Program-made: the position numbers and the translations under genes | Shown here: positions 24,835 to 33,646 of the stretch, piece after piece | How positions within the stretch are numbered: the first letter of the stretch is position 1 | How the letters are laid out: every line of letters begins with the position of its first letter | Notes under the pieces: generated by a model | Told to the model about the DNA's origin: nothing | The model's database searches: none | What the model saw: only the letters and a program-made list of their open reading frames with translations | DNA from: CAIRDP01 sp037141915 | GTDB lineage: Bacteria; Bacteroidota; Bacteroidia; Bacteroidales; FEN-979 | Assembly: GCA_037141915.1 (NCBI GenBank) | Contig: JBAXBP010000001.1 | Coordinates: 3,247 to 67,246, forward strand | Length of the DNA: 64,000 nt | Direction of reading: 5' to 3'

Positions 24835-27800
24835 TTAATGGCGTGAAATTGCCGAGTTCAGGTAGGAGACAAGCACCTCGTTCTTATTCCCGCTGGTGCC
24901 GTCGTAGGTCAGGGTAACGACAGGAATTCCGGTAATTCTCCTGATCTCCTGGGCCATGGCCTCGGTTACCATGGCAGGGCAGCAGAAGGCAGGATTGGTT
25001 TGCACAAAAAGAGAGATACCTGGATGGTTTTCGAGGATATAAAAAATCTTCAGGATGTTCTCGTAGGATTCGCCTGAATGATAAGGGCTTATATTGAATT
25101 TAGACAGATTTTTTTCAAGGCGTTCAGGACTGATAACCGGTTTGTTCCCCAGGTATTTCTTGAATTGATTATAGTACTTGTCCTCAAACATTTTAATGCT
25201 CGAAATCATCACCCTGTAAAGACCTGTATTAAAATAATCGCCACGTGCCATGGCCCGGCGTATCTGATTCTCGATCGTTAATTTTACCAGGTCTGTATAG
25301 GGTGTTGTGACTACTTCGCCCCCGTTTTCTTCGATATCACGGATCAGGTCCTGGTTCATGATGTCGTTATCCCTTACGTACAGGTCGCCGAAAATGGCAA
25401 CCAGGGGCTTGTTCCCCGGTTTCCGTTCAATTTTATCAAACAGTGAGACCGCTTCAGTTACGGCAGCATCAATCTGACGCTTACCGAGAAAAGCCGTTTC
25501 AAGGATACTTATGCTTTTTTCGATAGCAGCGTCCGTTTCACCGCGGTTGACCTCATAAGGCCTTACTTTGCATCCCATCTTCCGGATCAGCCCGCCCAGC
25601 AGGTAAGCGAAATAGGCATAGTAACCGGTGCTGTATGCAATTTCAAGATGTGTAAGCTTCCCGAAATAAACGGATGCCTTATCAAAACCATGCCCGTAAT
25701 CCTCAAGCAGGTTTTTAATATAAAAAGGATAAAGTCTGAGGTTGCAGGTGATGTAACATTTGGTCATCCAAAGCATGGTTTGTTCAGGCTTCAGCCCATG
25801 CTGCTCAACATAATCAATGAATTCCTGGGCAACGATATTCACAGGAATACATTGCCCTGTATTATGGGCCATGCTTTTGCGGATGATCATTTCGCTGGAT
25901 TTCATCAGGCGGGCATCGATGCCTCCCCTCCGGAGGTTGGCAACCAATAAGGGCGCCACCAGGTTATCCCAGTTGGGAAACAGCAGGGTCTTGCCGTTGA
26001 TCCTGGTTTCGAGGTGGGGCAATAAGGAGGGAGACTTTGGCTCAGGGGCTTTGCGGTCCAGGGCCGAGTGGTTCCTGAACGACCTGATCGCAGCTTCAAT
26101 CCTGGTTTCATAGCCCACATTCGAATCATGTTCATCGATCTGGAGGATGAGATAGGGCTTGTCATATTCGTTCATCATTTTTTTAAAATACTCGATGATG
26201 AAAGAATCGGGAGCGCATTTGAAAGCGGTGACCAGTACAGGATAAAGATTCTTTACTGTGGCTGTTGTCCTGGCTGTTTCAAGGATCCTGGAAGCATAAT
26301 ACCAGGGGATTTTCCTGAGCAGAAGTTCGGTTTCTTCGGGCTGCAATTCGTCCGGATCAATCATATCCTGGAAAAAGCTTTTGATCCCCATCCTGGCAAA
26401 AATATCGGGAATGCCTTTGTTCATTGACTTCGAGAGTACCACGTATGGCCGTCCCAGTAAAACCACCGAAACTCCGTCGGCAGGGTTAAATTCAGTTTTA
26501 AAAACCGTGATCAGTTTCTTTTTACGCTCATGGGCAAACAGCAGGGCCTCTTCGTAAGCCCATTTCACTTTTTCAAACGTGATGGCCGGTCCAAGGCAGG
26601 GGCTGAGGCTTGCGGTAAGCTGTTTGACCACCTGCCGGTTCCCCTTATGGAAATTAAGCATGGGGGATATCATTTTCCCGGTAACGGCCTTATCCTTCAT
26701 TGTAAATAGGAGAGAGCCCGAATACTGCGTGTAATAGCAGTAATTGCTGTCGGAATTTTCGGGTTTGTCCCTTGTTTCCAGTGAAACCGGAAGGAAAATG
26801 AAATCCGCCTTACCTGCCAGCCAGTTTACATGACCGTGAATGGAATCGATTGGCGCGCAAAACTCAGCCCCGGCTATCCGCTTTCCTTCTTTTACAGGGT
26901 CGGTGTAATTTTCGCTGGTCACGATACGCACAGATAAATTTCCGAAAAAACGCTTCCAGAGTATAAGTTCATCGTACAGGTGCAATGCAGCAGGTAATCC
27001 AACGACGACCTCATGACTGAAGGACTTGGGCTGGACCAGGCGAAGGATACCTGCTCTCAGTTCAAGGAGGTTAAAAACCCGTGATTCTAAGTTAAGGTGT
27101 TTTTTTGTTTCATAATCCCTTCCGCAAAGAAACCCGTATGCCACCTGTTCCCCATGCACATTGGCGAGGCTGATGTGGCAATTGTTATAACAGATCGTGC
27201 ACCTCTCTGAGCGGATGTCAAGCACTTCTTTGAAAAATCCGAGGCCCCTGAACCCGGATTTGGACGACATATCATCTTTAAAGCCATAGCGCCTGGTTTC
27301 AGCCGGTTTTTCTTCCCCGAGTAGCAGCGCCACGCCAAGAGCGCCGGTAAGATGACAGTAAGGCGATACAAAAATTTGCTTTCCCAGCCGTTGTTCAAAG
27401 GCCGCGACCAGTGACTTGTTTTTTGCCGTTGCCCCCTGGAAACAGACCTGCTTGCCTATGGAACTCTCCACAGCCACTTTTTTCAGGTAATTTTCGGTCA
27501 CTGAATGAAGTACCGCAGCCAGGATCTCATCCACCGAATACCCTTTATTCAGAAGATGATTCATGTCGCGTTCCATGAAAACGGTACAACGGTCGCTGGT
27601 AAGAGGGGCCGGCACTCCCCCTGTCCGTTTTGAATAGGCATCCAGATCACAGCCCAGTTTCCCTGCCTGCTCCTCGAGAAAACTCCCGGTCCCGGCTGCA
27701 CAAACGGCGTTCATCTGCGAAAAAGTCACCATTCCCTTATGCATGAGGGTAAACTTGGAATCCTGTCCGCCGATCTCAATAATGGTATCAGTTTCGGGGT

Positions 27801-29106
27801 TCAGTTCATACGCAGCCCTGGCATGTGCCGTGATCTCATCCACGATGAGATCGGCATGGATGAGTTTCCCTATGAATTTTCTTCCCGACCCTGTGGTCCC
27901 GGCACCTGATATGCTGAGGTTGATCCCTGTTCTAAGTATAAGGTCGTCAATGGATTCGAAAACCGCCTGGACTGCCTCGGCAGGCTTGCCCGAAGTGGCG
28001 GTATAAAAACCGGCCAGGGGGGAATGGTCAGTGTTTGTAAGGATGGCTTTTGTACTTGTTGATCCGATATCTATTCCCAGAAAAGACTCGTATTTTTTAT
28101 CCTTAAGCAGGGGAATATACTGATCAACCAGGACCTCTGCAGTATGCGAAACAACAGAAGGTCTGAAGTTCCATGTAGCCTCACTTTTGAAATCGGGGTA
28201 CCCCGAAAGCTTAATCTCCAAAGGAGGGTAGAAATAATTTTTCCCCTGGTCGTCCGGAAGTAACATTTCATCCAGGGATGAGATCTTTTGCATTAAAGGA
28301 TGCTGTTTGTCGTTCAGCCACAGGTAACACGCGCCGGCAGCACCCAGGCAATGAGAATATTCATGCAAAAGGAAGCGGGTGTTCAGAAGCCCTTCGAGAT
28401 GCCCGATCACGGCGGCATTCAGGGAAACACCCCCTGCAAAAAACACTGGAAATACAGGGTCGGCCTGCTTGAACAGGGTATCCACCACATTAACGGCCAG
28501 GCCCCTGCAGAGGCTGTCGCATATGGCTTCAAGAGTGAAACCCCGTTGCTGGGCATGGATAAGATCTGTTTTGGCAAACACCGAACAACGGGATGCAATT
28601 TCGGGAATGGGTCCCTTGTTTTTTAATGCAACCCCGCTAAGTTCTTCAATGCCCGACAGGTTCAGGCGCAAGGCCTGCTGATCGAGAAAGCTGCCTGTAC
28701 CTGCCGCGCAGGAAGAATTCGTACGGACCGATTCAAAGTTTCCCTTCTCATCGAACCTGATCAGGCTGAATTTTTCAGCGCCTATGTAAAGCAGGGATCT
28801 TGCTTCACTGCATAAAACCCTGGCCGCTTTTATAAGAGCAATCTGGGTATTAAAGGTAGTGACGAGTTCAGGATTAAAGCCCGGAGAGGCGCAGGCAGCA
28901 ATCCCGTGAAGGTTCGACAGGTCCAGCTCATCAGTAGCGGACTTCAGGCATTCCCTGATCTTTCCTTTATGAAAAAGGTACAGGGTTTTCAGGATACGGC
29001 CCGAGATATCCATGTGGACAAGAGAGATAGTAACCGAACCTATATCTATTCCGAGCAGGGTCTCAGGGTTGAGATGCCCGGTTTGTTCCCTTGTCAACAT
29101 GTCCAT
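24835..29106 (-). CDS. Fused acyl-CoA dehydratase activase / HgdB-like protein
   Basis: This is a 1423-residue cytosolic fusion of two ASKHA-type activase domains (BadF/BadG/BcrA/BcrD family), a DUF2229 region and a C-terminal 2-hydroxyacyl-CoA dehydratase-like region. Domain 1 (about 15-290) starts LLGIDIGSVTISLVHM and has SSCAAGTGSFLDQQ. Domain 2 (about 340-600) starts FLGIDIGSTSTKAI, with EIGGQDSKF, NAVCAAGTGSFLEEQ and SDRCTVFMERD. The Cys of each AAGTGSF motif ligates the inter-subunit [4Fe-4S] cluster in true activases. HgdB-like Cys motifs occur near the C-terminus (TKCYITCN, PAFCCPAM). Such proteins (COG1924-COG3580-COG3581) are widespread in anaerobes; the reaction is unknown. No separate dehydratase subunit is adjacent. 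Confidence 0.88.
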   Translation of the reverse strand: MDMLTREQTGHLNPETLLGIDIGSVTISLVHMDISGRILKTLYLFHKGKIRECLKSATDELDLSNLHGIAACASPGFNPELVTTFNTQIALIKAARVLCSEARSLLYIGAEKFSLIRFDEKGNFESVRTNSSCAAGTGSFLDQQALRLNLSGIEELSGVALKNKGPIPEIASRCSVFAKTDLIHAQQRGFTLEAICDSLCRGLAVNVVDTLFKQADPVFPVFFAGGVSLNAAVIGHLEGLLNTRFLLHEYSHCLGAAGACYLWLNDKQHPLMQKISSLDEMLLPDDQGKNYFYPPLEIKLSGYPDFKSEATWNFRPSVVSHTAEVLVDQYIPLLKDKKYESFLGIDIGSTSTKAILTNTDHSPLAGFYTATSGKPAEAVQAVFESIDDLILRTGINLSISGAGTTGSGRKFIGKLIHADLIVDEITAHARAAYELNPETDTIIEIGGQDSKFTLMHKGMVTFSQMNAVCAAGTGSFLEEQAGKLGCDLDAYSKRTGGVPAPLTSDRCTVFMERDMNHLLNKGYSVDEILAAVLHSVTENYLKKVAVESSIGKQVCFQGATAKNKSLVAAFEQRLGKQIFVSPYCHLTGALGVALLLGEEKPAETRRYGFKDDMSSKSGFRGLGFFKEVLDIRSERCTICYNNCHISLANVHGEQVAYGFLCGRDYETKKHLNLESRVFNLLELRAGILRLVQPKSFSHEVVVGLPAALHLYDELILWKRFFGNLSVRIVTSENYTDPVKEGKRIAGAEFCAPIDSIHGHVNWLAGKADFIFLPVSLETRDKPENSDSNYCYYTQYSGSLLFTMKDKAVTGKMISPMLNFHKGNRQVVKQLTASLSPCLGPAITFEKVKWAYEEALLFAHERKKKLITVFKTEFNPADGVSVVLLGRPYVVLSKSMNKGIPDIFARMGIKSFFQDMIDPDELQPEETELLLRKIPWYYASRILETARTTATVKNLYPVLVTAFKCAPDSFIIEYFKKMMNEYDKPYLILQIDEHDSNVGYETRIEAAIRSFRNHSALDRKAPEPKSPSLLPHLETRINGKTLLFPNWDNLVAPLLVANLRRGGIDARLMKSSEMIIRKSMAHNTGQCIPVNIVAQEFIDYVEQHGLKPEQTMLWMTKCYITCNLRLYPFYIKNLLEDYGHGFDKASVYFGKLTHLEIAYSTGYYAYFAYLLGGLIRKMGCKVRPYEVNRGETDAAIEKSISILETAFLGKRQIDAAVTEAVSLFDKIERKPGNKPLVAIFGDLYVRDNDIMNQDLIRDIEENGGEVVTTPYTDLVKLTIENQIRRAMARGDYFNTGLYRVMISSIKMFEDKYYNQFKKYLGNKPVISPERLEKNLSKFNISPYHSGESYENILKIFYILENHPGISLFVQTNPAFCCPAMVTEAMAQEIRRITGIPVVTLTYDGTSGNKNEVLVSYLNSAISRH

Positions 29107-29176
29107 CTGATGCCTTAAGGTTGTTCAGCCAAAGGTAACCCAAAGACTGCCTGAATGCAAATTAAAATAATCCATG

Positions 29177-30025
29177 CTATTTCGTGAATGTCCCTTCACG
29201 GTATTCCCTGAAGGCGGTCATTAACTCCTCCTCAGTGTTCATCACTATAGGACCCCGCCAGGCGATCGGTTCTTTTATCGGCATTCCCGATATAAGGATG
29301 AAACGGGCCCCGTTACTGCCTGCTCTGGCCATGATCTCAGGGCCTTCAGTGAACAGGGCGCCTTGGCCTGCATGCAGAAGGGTTTTTGATGCGGGTTCAA
29401 AGCCGGCTTCACCTTCAAATACATAAGCAAAAACAGTATGAGAGGGATTGACGGGTGCAGTGAATTCAGTATTTGCAGGCATCTCCACATCCAGGTACTC
29501 AGGTTCGGCAATGATATCCTTAGCAGGTCCTTTTACGCCATTAAAAGTTCCTGCGATGACCTTTACCCTTACCTTATTCTCAAGGACGACTTCCGGGATG
29601 TTCTTCGCAGGGATATCCTGGTAGCGGGGTGTCATCATTTTATTCGCAGCAGGAAGGTTAACCCAAAGCTGGAAGCCATGCATGCGGCCCCCATCAAATT
29701 TCGGCATCTCCTGGTGGATGATCCCCCTGCCGGCCGTCATCCATTGTATGTCGCCCTTGCCGATCACTCCGCTGTTTCCCATGCTGTCGCCATGTTCGAC
29801 GCGTCCGTCGAGCATATAGGTGACCGTTTCAATGCCACGATGTGGGTGCCAGGGGAAACCAGCCATGAAGTCATCCGGGTTATCCGATCCAAAGAAGTCA
29901 AGCAATAAAAACGGGTCAAACAAACCTTCTTCGTAAAAACCAAAGATCCTTGTCAGCTTTACACCGGCCCCGTCGGAAGTCGGCTGCCCGTGGATGATCT
30001 TTTTAATTTTCCTGTAAACTTCCAT
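29177..30025 (-). CDS. Pirin family protein
   Basis: The 282-residue bicupin has the pirin metal site: His60 and His62 (WHPHRGIETV), His104 and Glu106 (GIIHQEMP). Pirins bind iron; some have quercetinase activity and others act as redox sensors or regulators. The C-terminal cupin lacks an evident metal site, as usual. It lies 70 bases upstream of the activase fusion on the same strand, so cotranscription is possible. No specific role can be assigned. Confidence 0.92.
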   Translation of the reverse strand: MEVYRKIKKIIHGQPTSDGAGVKLTRIFGFYEEGLFDPFLLLDFFGSDNPDDFMAGFPWHPHRGIETVTYMLDGRVEHGDSMGNSGVIGKGDIQWMTAGRGIIHQEMPKFDGGRMHGFQLWVNLPAANKMMTPRYQDIPAKNIPEVVLENKVRVKVIAGTFNGVKGPAKDIIAEPEYLDVEMPANTEFTAPVNPSHTVFAYVFEGEAGFEPASKTLLHAGQGALFTEGPEIMARAGSNGARFILISGMPIKEPIAWRGPIVMNTEEELMTAFREYREGTFTK

Positions 30026-30066
30026 AATTACCTTTTCAATTTGAATTCAGCAGGACTGGCGTTCTC

Positions 30067-30453
30067 TCAGGCATGGCGCAAAGCCACCAGCAGTGCGCCG
30101 GTGATATAGGCTGCTATCCACCAGATATAGGCAAATCTTGAGAAGAGGTGAACAGGCCTTGTGACCATTGTCCCTGGTGCATTTTTCCTGTAAAAACGCC
30201 AGATGATAACAGAATCGGTAAACATGCCAAGCAGGGAAGAATAACCCAGTACCCCGTGCAAAGTGAAAAAGCCATGGCTTGAGCCAAGTATCATGAAGGC
30301 TGTGGCAGTGATGTCGAATATTACCCCTGCGGTCAGGAATGAAAGTACGAAACCTGATACCAGCTTTTTCCTCTGTTCAGTTATTATTGCAATGGAATAA
30401 AAGATCAGCGCAAGCTGGACGATAATTATACCGAATAAAGAGAATTTGTTCAT
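30067..30453 (-). CDS. Small four-helix membrane protein, HsmA-like
   Basis: This 128-residue protein starts at the ATG at 30451-30453 (MNKFSLFGIIIVQL); an upstream TTG would add eight residues. It has four hydrophobic segments, with a TAFMILGSSHGFFTLHG stretch that includes conserved-looking His residues and a RFAYIWWIAAYITGA end. It resembles the family annotated TIGR03987/HsmA, of unclear function. It is 41 bases upstream of pirin on the same strand. Confidence 0.65.
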   Translation of the reverse strand: MNKFSLFGIIIVQLALIFYSIAIITEQRKKLVSGFVLSFLTAGVIFDITATAFMILGSSHGFFTLHGVLGYSSLLGMFTDSVIIWRFYRKNAPGTMVTRPVHLFSRFAYIWWIAAYITGALLVALRHA

Positions 30454-30495
30454 AGTTTCATTTGGTTTTGGCAGCAAAGTTAATGGATTTCGATA

Positions 30496-33400
30496 TCAAT
30501 ACTTCAGTCTGATCTTTACTTCCAGGTTAGTGGGTATTTCCCTTGTTTTAATAAAGACCATCCCGTTTTTTTCATCAGGAGAAAAGCACCAGCCGGCAGA
30601 CTTTTTCTTATAAACTTCAGCAGTTTTACAATACCTGAGTTTTGAGCCTTCGGAGGTAACCTGCTTCGGGACGGAGTTGCCGTGCAACTGGATAATGTAA
30701 GAACGTGATGGCAGTTTCCCTTTGTAATCCCCTTTTGCAGCTGCTATCTTAATTTCAGTGACACGGTTAAAGGTATCGGATACGGCGGACAGATCTGTAA
30801 GGACAAACTTCCCTTCCCGGTAATCACGGTTGGAGCCTTCGTCTTCGAACATCGTGAAATCAGCCCCGGCTCCAGGGTACACATCGAGTGTAAGCGTATC
30901 GGAAGGGCGTTCATTATCGTAATTCATCTGCTGGTACATAGGGATCACCGAACCTGCCCTCACGAAAAGCGGTAATTTATCAAGAGGCGCGGAATAGGAG
31001 TTCAGCCAGGTTTTTCCTTCGTAAACCTTACCATCCCAGTAATCAAACCAACGGCCTTCGGGCAGGTAGATGCTGTCGCGCTTTTCCTCATCCCGGTAAA
31101 CAGGAGCAACAAGGAAATTTTTACCCAGGAGAAATTCGTAGCGGGCCAGGCTTCCCAATGCGACAGGATCTTGCGGGTATTCGAGCACCAGGGCGCGGAC
31201 GGCAGGAACCCCGGTTTCGGAGGCTTCATGGCAGAGAGAATACATATAGGGAGTAAGACGGAGTTTAAGCTTCAGGTATTTACGGTTGATGGACGTGTAA
31301 GGCTCGCCATAGACATACGGTTGTTTGTCTTTTGGCGCCCAGCCCGACATGGACATGAACACCGGTGTGAAACATTTCCACTGAAGGTCGCGGGTGAAGG
31401 TTTTGTCGCTTCCTGCGAAGATGCCGTCAACGTCGCCGGTAGCACAGTTCTGGGCCGACAGCCCCGAGCCGATAACCGTCGGGATATGCCAGCGGATGTA
31501 ATCCCAGCTTCCTTTCTGGTCGCCTGTCCATACCACCGAATTACGTTGGGTACCCGCCCAGCCGCAGACCGACCATATAAAGCCGCGGGCATCGCTGTTT
31601 TTCTCTATCCCGTCGTAAGCGGCCTTACAACCATCAATAGCGAATTGGTAACCTTCCCCAACCCAGGCCACATCGAGCTTACAGAGACGGCTGCCGTATT
31701 GCCCAACCTCCCTGGCGATCTTTTCAACCCCGTTCTCGGTCCAGAGCCCCGTATGGAAGCCTCTTTTGCGCAATTCAACAATTACCGAGTCCAACTTTGT
31801 ATAACCGCAGCCATAACCGTCGTTGGGCAGTATCCATCCGCGAGGCATGTCATTTGCAATGTACTGGTCGGCTATCAGTGAAATAACATCAGGCGTCGTA
31901 CCATTGTGGCCGCTGGTGTTGTGGCCTTTTTTAGCTCCCCGGTTGTAACAGTTCGCATCGCCCATGCCCAGCGCCCAGCGCGGAGGCAGGAAAGGTTTGC
32001 CGGTAATGTCGGTATAAGCATTAAGGATCTCCTTAAGCGATCGGCCGGCAAAATAATAACAGTCAAAACGGGCTTCCGAATGCGCAAGCCATACTGTGTC
32101 TTTGAAGGCGTATTCACCCGGCGCGTAAGTGTTCCTCAAGGCCCCGTAGCCATTGGTACTCATGTAAAACGGGGCCGGGTTCGGGGCACCGCCTTCTTCC
32201 CAGTTCCAGTCGATCCGCAATAAAATGGTCTTGTCGCGATGGGAGAAGCGCCCGTTTTGCATCCCGCCACCGTAAAAATATTCGTTTTCTCCACGGCTGA
32301 GGTATTGCACCGTTTCTTTACCGTAGGTCAGGCAGCGGTTTTCTTCCCAGACCAGCGTACTGTTATCAGGCTTATACATCGCAAAACGCAGGGGATTTTT
32401 ATATGCGCGAAGGGCAACAGCTGATGTAGTCATAAGGTAATACCTGTCCTTTTCAACAAACTTAACACCGGCCTGCCAATTGGGCAGGCTGATCACAATG
32501 TCGGTTCCGGCAGGGTTCGTGAACATGCCGTCATATGCCATTTGTATCCTGAATATATCATCCCTGCAGAACTCAACATTCACCCGGGCATGGTTGCATT
32601 CGAAAGTGAAAGTCTTACCTGACCATGTGAAACCCGTGACCGCTCCAAGCTCGTAAGCCCCTGAATACAGCTCCATCGCAAGGGTATCGTTTCCCTTCCT
32701 CTCATCTTCAGGCAGTGCCGTATAGAATCGGATCCTGTGAATGCCGTAATCGGTGAGATCGGCAGGGGGAAATGCAACTTCCACAGTGTCGATAACCGGC
32801 ATCTGGTGCTGATCGCTAAACGGCATGGTGACTTTTACAGGATTGCGCTGATCGACCTGCAGGTAACAGTCAAATGGTTTTTCCAGGGGTTTCGAACCCA
32901 GGTTGACAACCTTAAAACGGAACACGTCGGCATTGGTAAAAGTGTTGCCAGCCTGTTTATGCGAAGAGAGTGAAGATGCCAGGAAATCGGTATCGAGGGC
33001 TTCCGAAAGTTCGATGTCATCGACCATCCAGTACCACATGTAAATCCCTTTCCAGTAAAACCTCAGGTATACGGTCTTCTGGAAAGCTGCCGTGCCCGTA
33101 ATGTTCAGCTCCACTTCCATGGGGTTCGGGCAATCTCCTTCGGAACTGATGCCCTGCCTGACTTCGTATTCCTTCCAGTCGGTCCCGTTGCGTGAAACAC
33201 CCACGTAGAGCCCGCCATCACTGAGGACCTTACCCCAGTCGTTCCATTTGAAATTCTGCGCGAACTTCAGCACAACCGAGCTTTTACCCGAGCAATCGAT
33301 GGGCGTTGTCTGGAAATAAGCATCGGGCCAAATGTTCTTCTTTTCCCAGCGGCGATAAAATTTGTCGACCTTGACCCCAGGTGCAAACTGCATATGAAAA

Positions 33401-33645
33401 CCCCCGCTCTTCGAAGATATGGGCGGCGCCTGCTGGTCAAATCCATATGAACCGGGGTAAGGCTGGTTTGTACATTCCCAAACAATATTGCTGTCGTTGA
33501 CGGCTTTGCTGATCCATCCTTCGGGAAGCCTGCCCCCCGAAAAATCTTCAGTCCAGAAAATTTTGGATGAGAACTGCTTGTTTTTCTGAGCCTGTGCCAG
33601 GGTTGCGAGTACGATAAGTGCAAAGAGGATAAACTGTCTTTTCAT
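30496..33645 (-). CDS. Secreted glycoside hydrolase family 31 enzyme
   Basis: The 1049-residue protein has a signal peptide (1-20). A jelly-roll (MAM/cleaved-adhesin-like) domain covers about 28-215 (WTEDFSGGRLPEGW, ending MVDDIEL), then a CARDB-like stretch and the GH31 N-terminal beta domain (about 340-540). The catalytic barrel has the nucleophile Asp658 (CKLDVAWVGEGYQF) and acid/base Asp709 (VVWTGDQKGSWD), with a C-terminal beta domain after it. The nucleophile loop is not the usual DMNEP of alpha-glucosidases, which hints at another specificity such as alpha-galactosides or alpha-GalNAc; that is inference. The gene begins one base after the stop of the PNGase F/fucosidase gene, so the two are cotranscribed. 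No T9SS domain is visible. Confidence 0.9.
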   Translation of the reverse strand: MKRQFILFALIVLATLAQAQKNKQFSSKIFWTEDFSGGRLPEGWISKAVNDSNIVWECTNQPYPGSYGFDQQAPPISSKSGGFHMQFAPGVKVDKFYRRWEKKNIWPDAYFQTTPIDCSGKSSVVLKFAQNFKWNDWGKVLSDGGLYVGVSRNGTDWKEYEVRQGISSEGDCPNPMEVELNITGTAAFQKTVYLRFYWKGIYMWYWMVDDIELSEALDTDFLASSLSSHKQAGNTFTNADVFRFKVVNLGSKPLEKPFDCYLQVDQRNPVKVTMPFSDQHQMPVIDTVEVAFPPADLTDYGIHRIRFYTALPEDERKGNDTLAMELYSGAYELGAVTGFTWSGKTFTFECNHARVNVEFCRDDIFRIQMAYDGMFTNPAGTDIVISLPNWQAGVKFVEKDRYYLMTTSAVALRAYKNPLRFAMYKPDNSTLVWEENRCLTYGKETVQYLSRGENEYFYGGGMQNGRFSHRDKTILLRIDWNWEEGGAPNPAPFYMSTNGYGALRNTYAPGEYAFKDTVWLAHSEARFDCYYFAGRSLKEILNAYTDITGKPFLPPRWALGMGDANCYNRGAKKGHNTSGHNGTTPDVISLIADQYIANDMPRGWILPNDGYGCGYTKLDSVIVELRKRGFHTGLWTENGVEKIAREVGQYGSRLCKLDVAWVGEGYQFAIDGCKAAYDGIEKNSDARGFIWSVCGWAGTQRNSVVWTGDQKGSWDYIRWHIPTVIGSGLSAQNCATGDVDGIFAGSDKTFTRDLQWKCFTPVFMSMSGWAPKDKQPYVYGEPYTSINRKYLKLKLRLTPYMYSLCHEASETGVPAVRALVLEYPQDPVALGSLARYEFLLGKNFLVAPVYRDEEKRDSIYLPEGRWFDYWDGKVYEGKTWLNSYSAPLDKLPLFVRAGSVIPMYQQMNYDNERPSDTLTLDVYPGAGADFTMFEDEGSNRDYREGKFVLTDLSAVSDTFNRVTEIKIAAAKGDYKGKLPSRSYIIQLHGNSVPKQVTSEGSKLRYCKTAEVYKKKSAGWCFSPDEKNGMVFIKTREIPTNLEVKIRLKY

Positions 33646-33646
33646 A

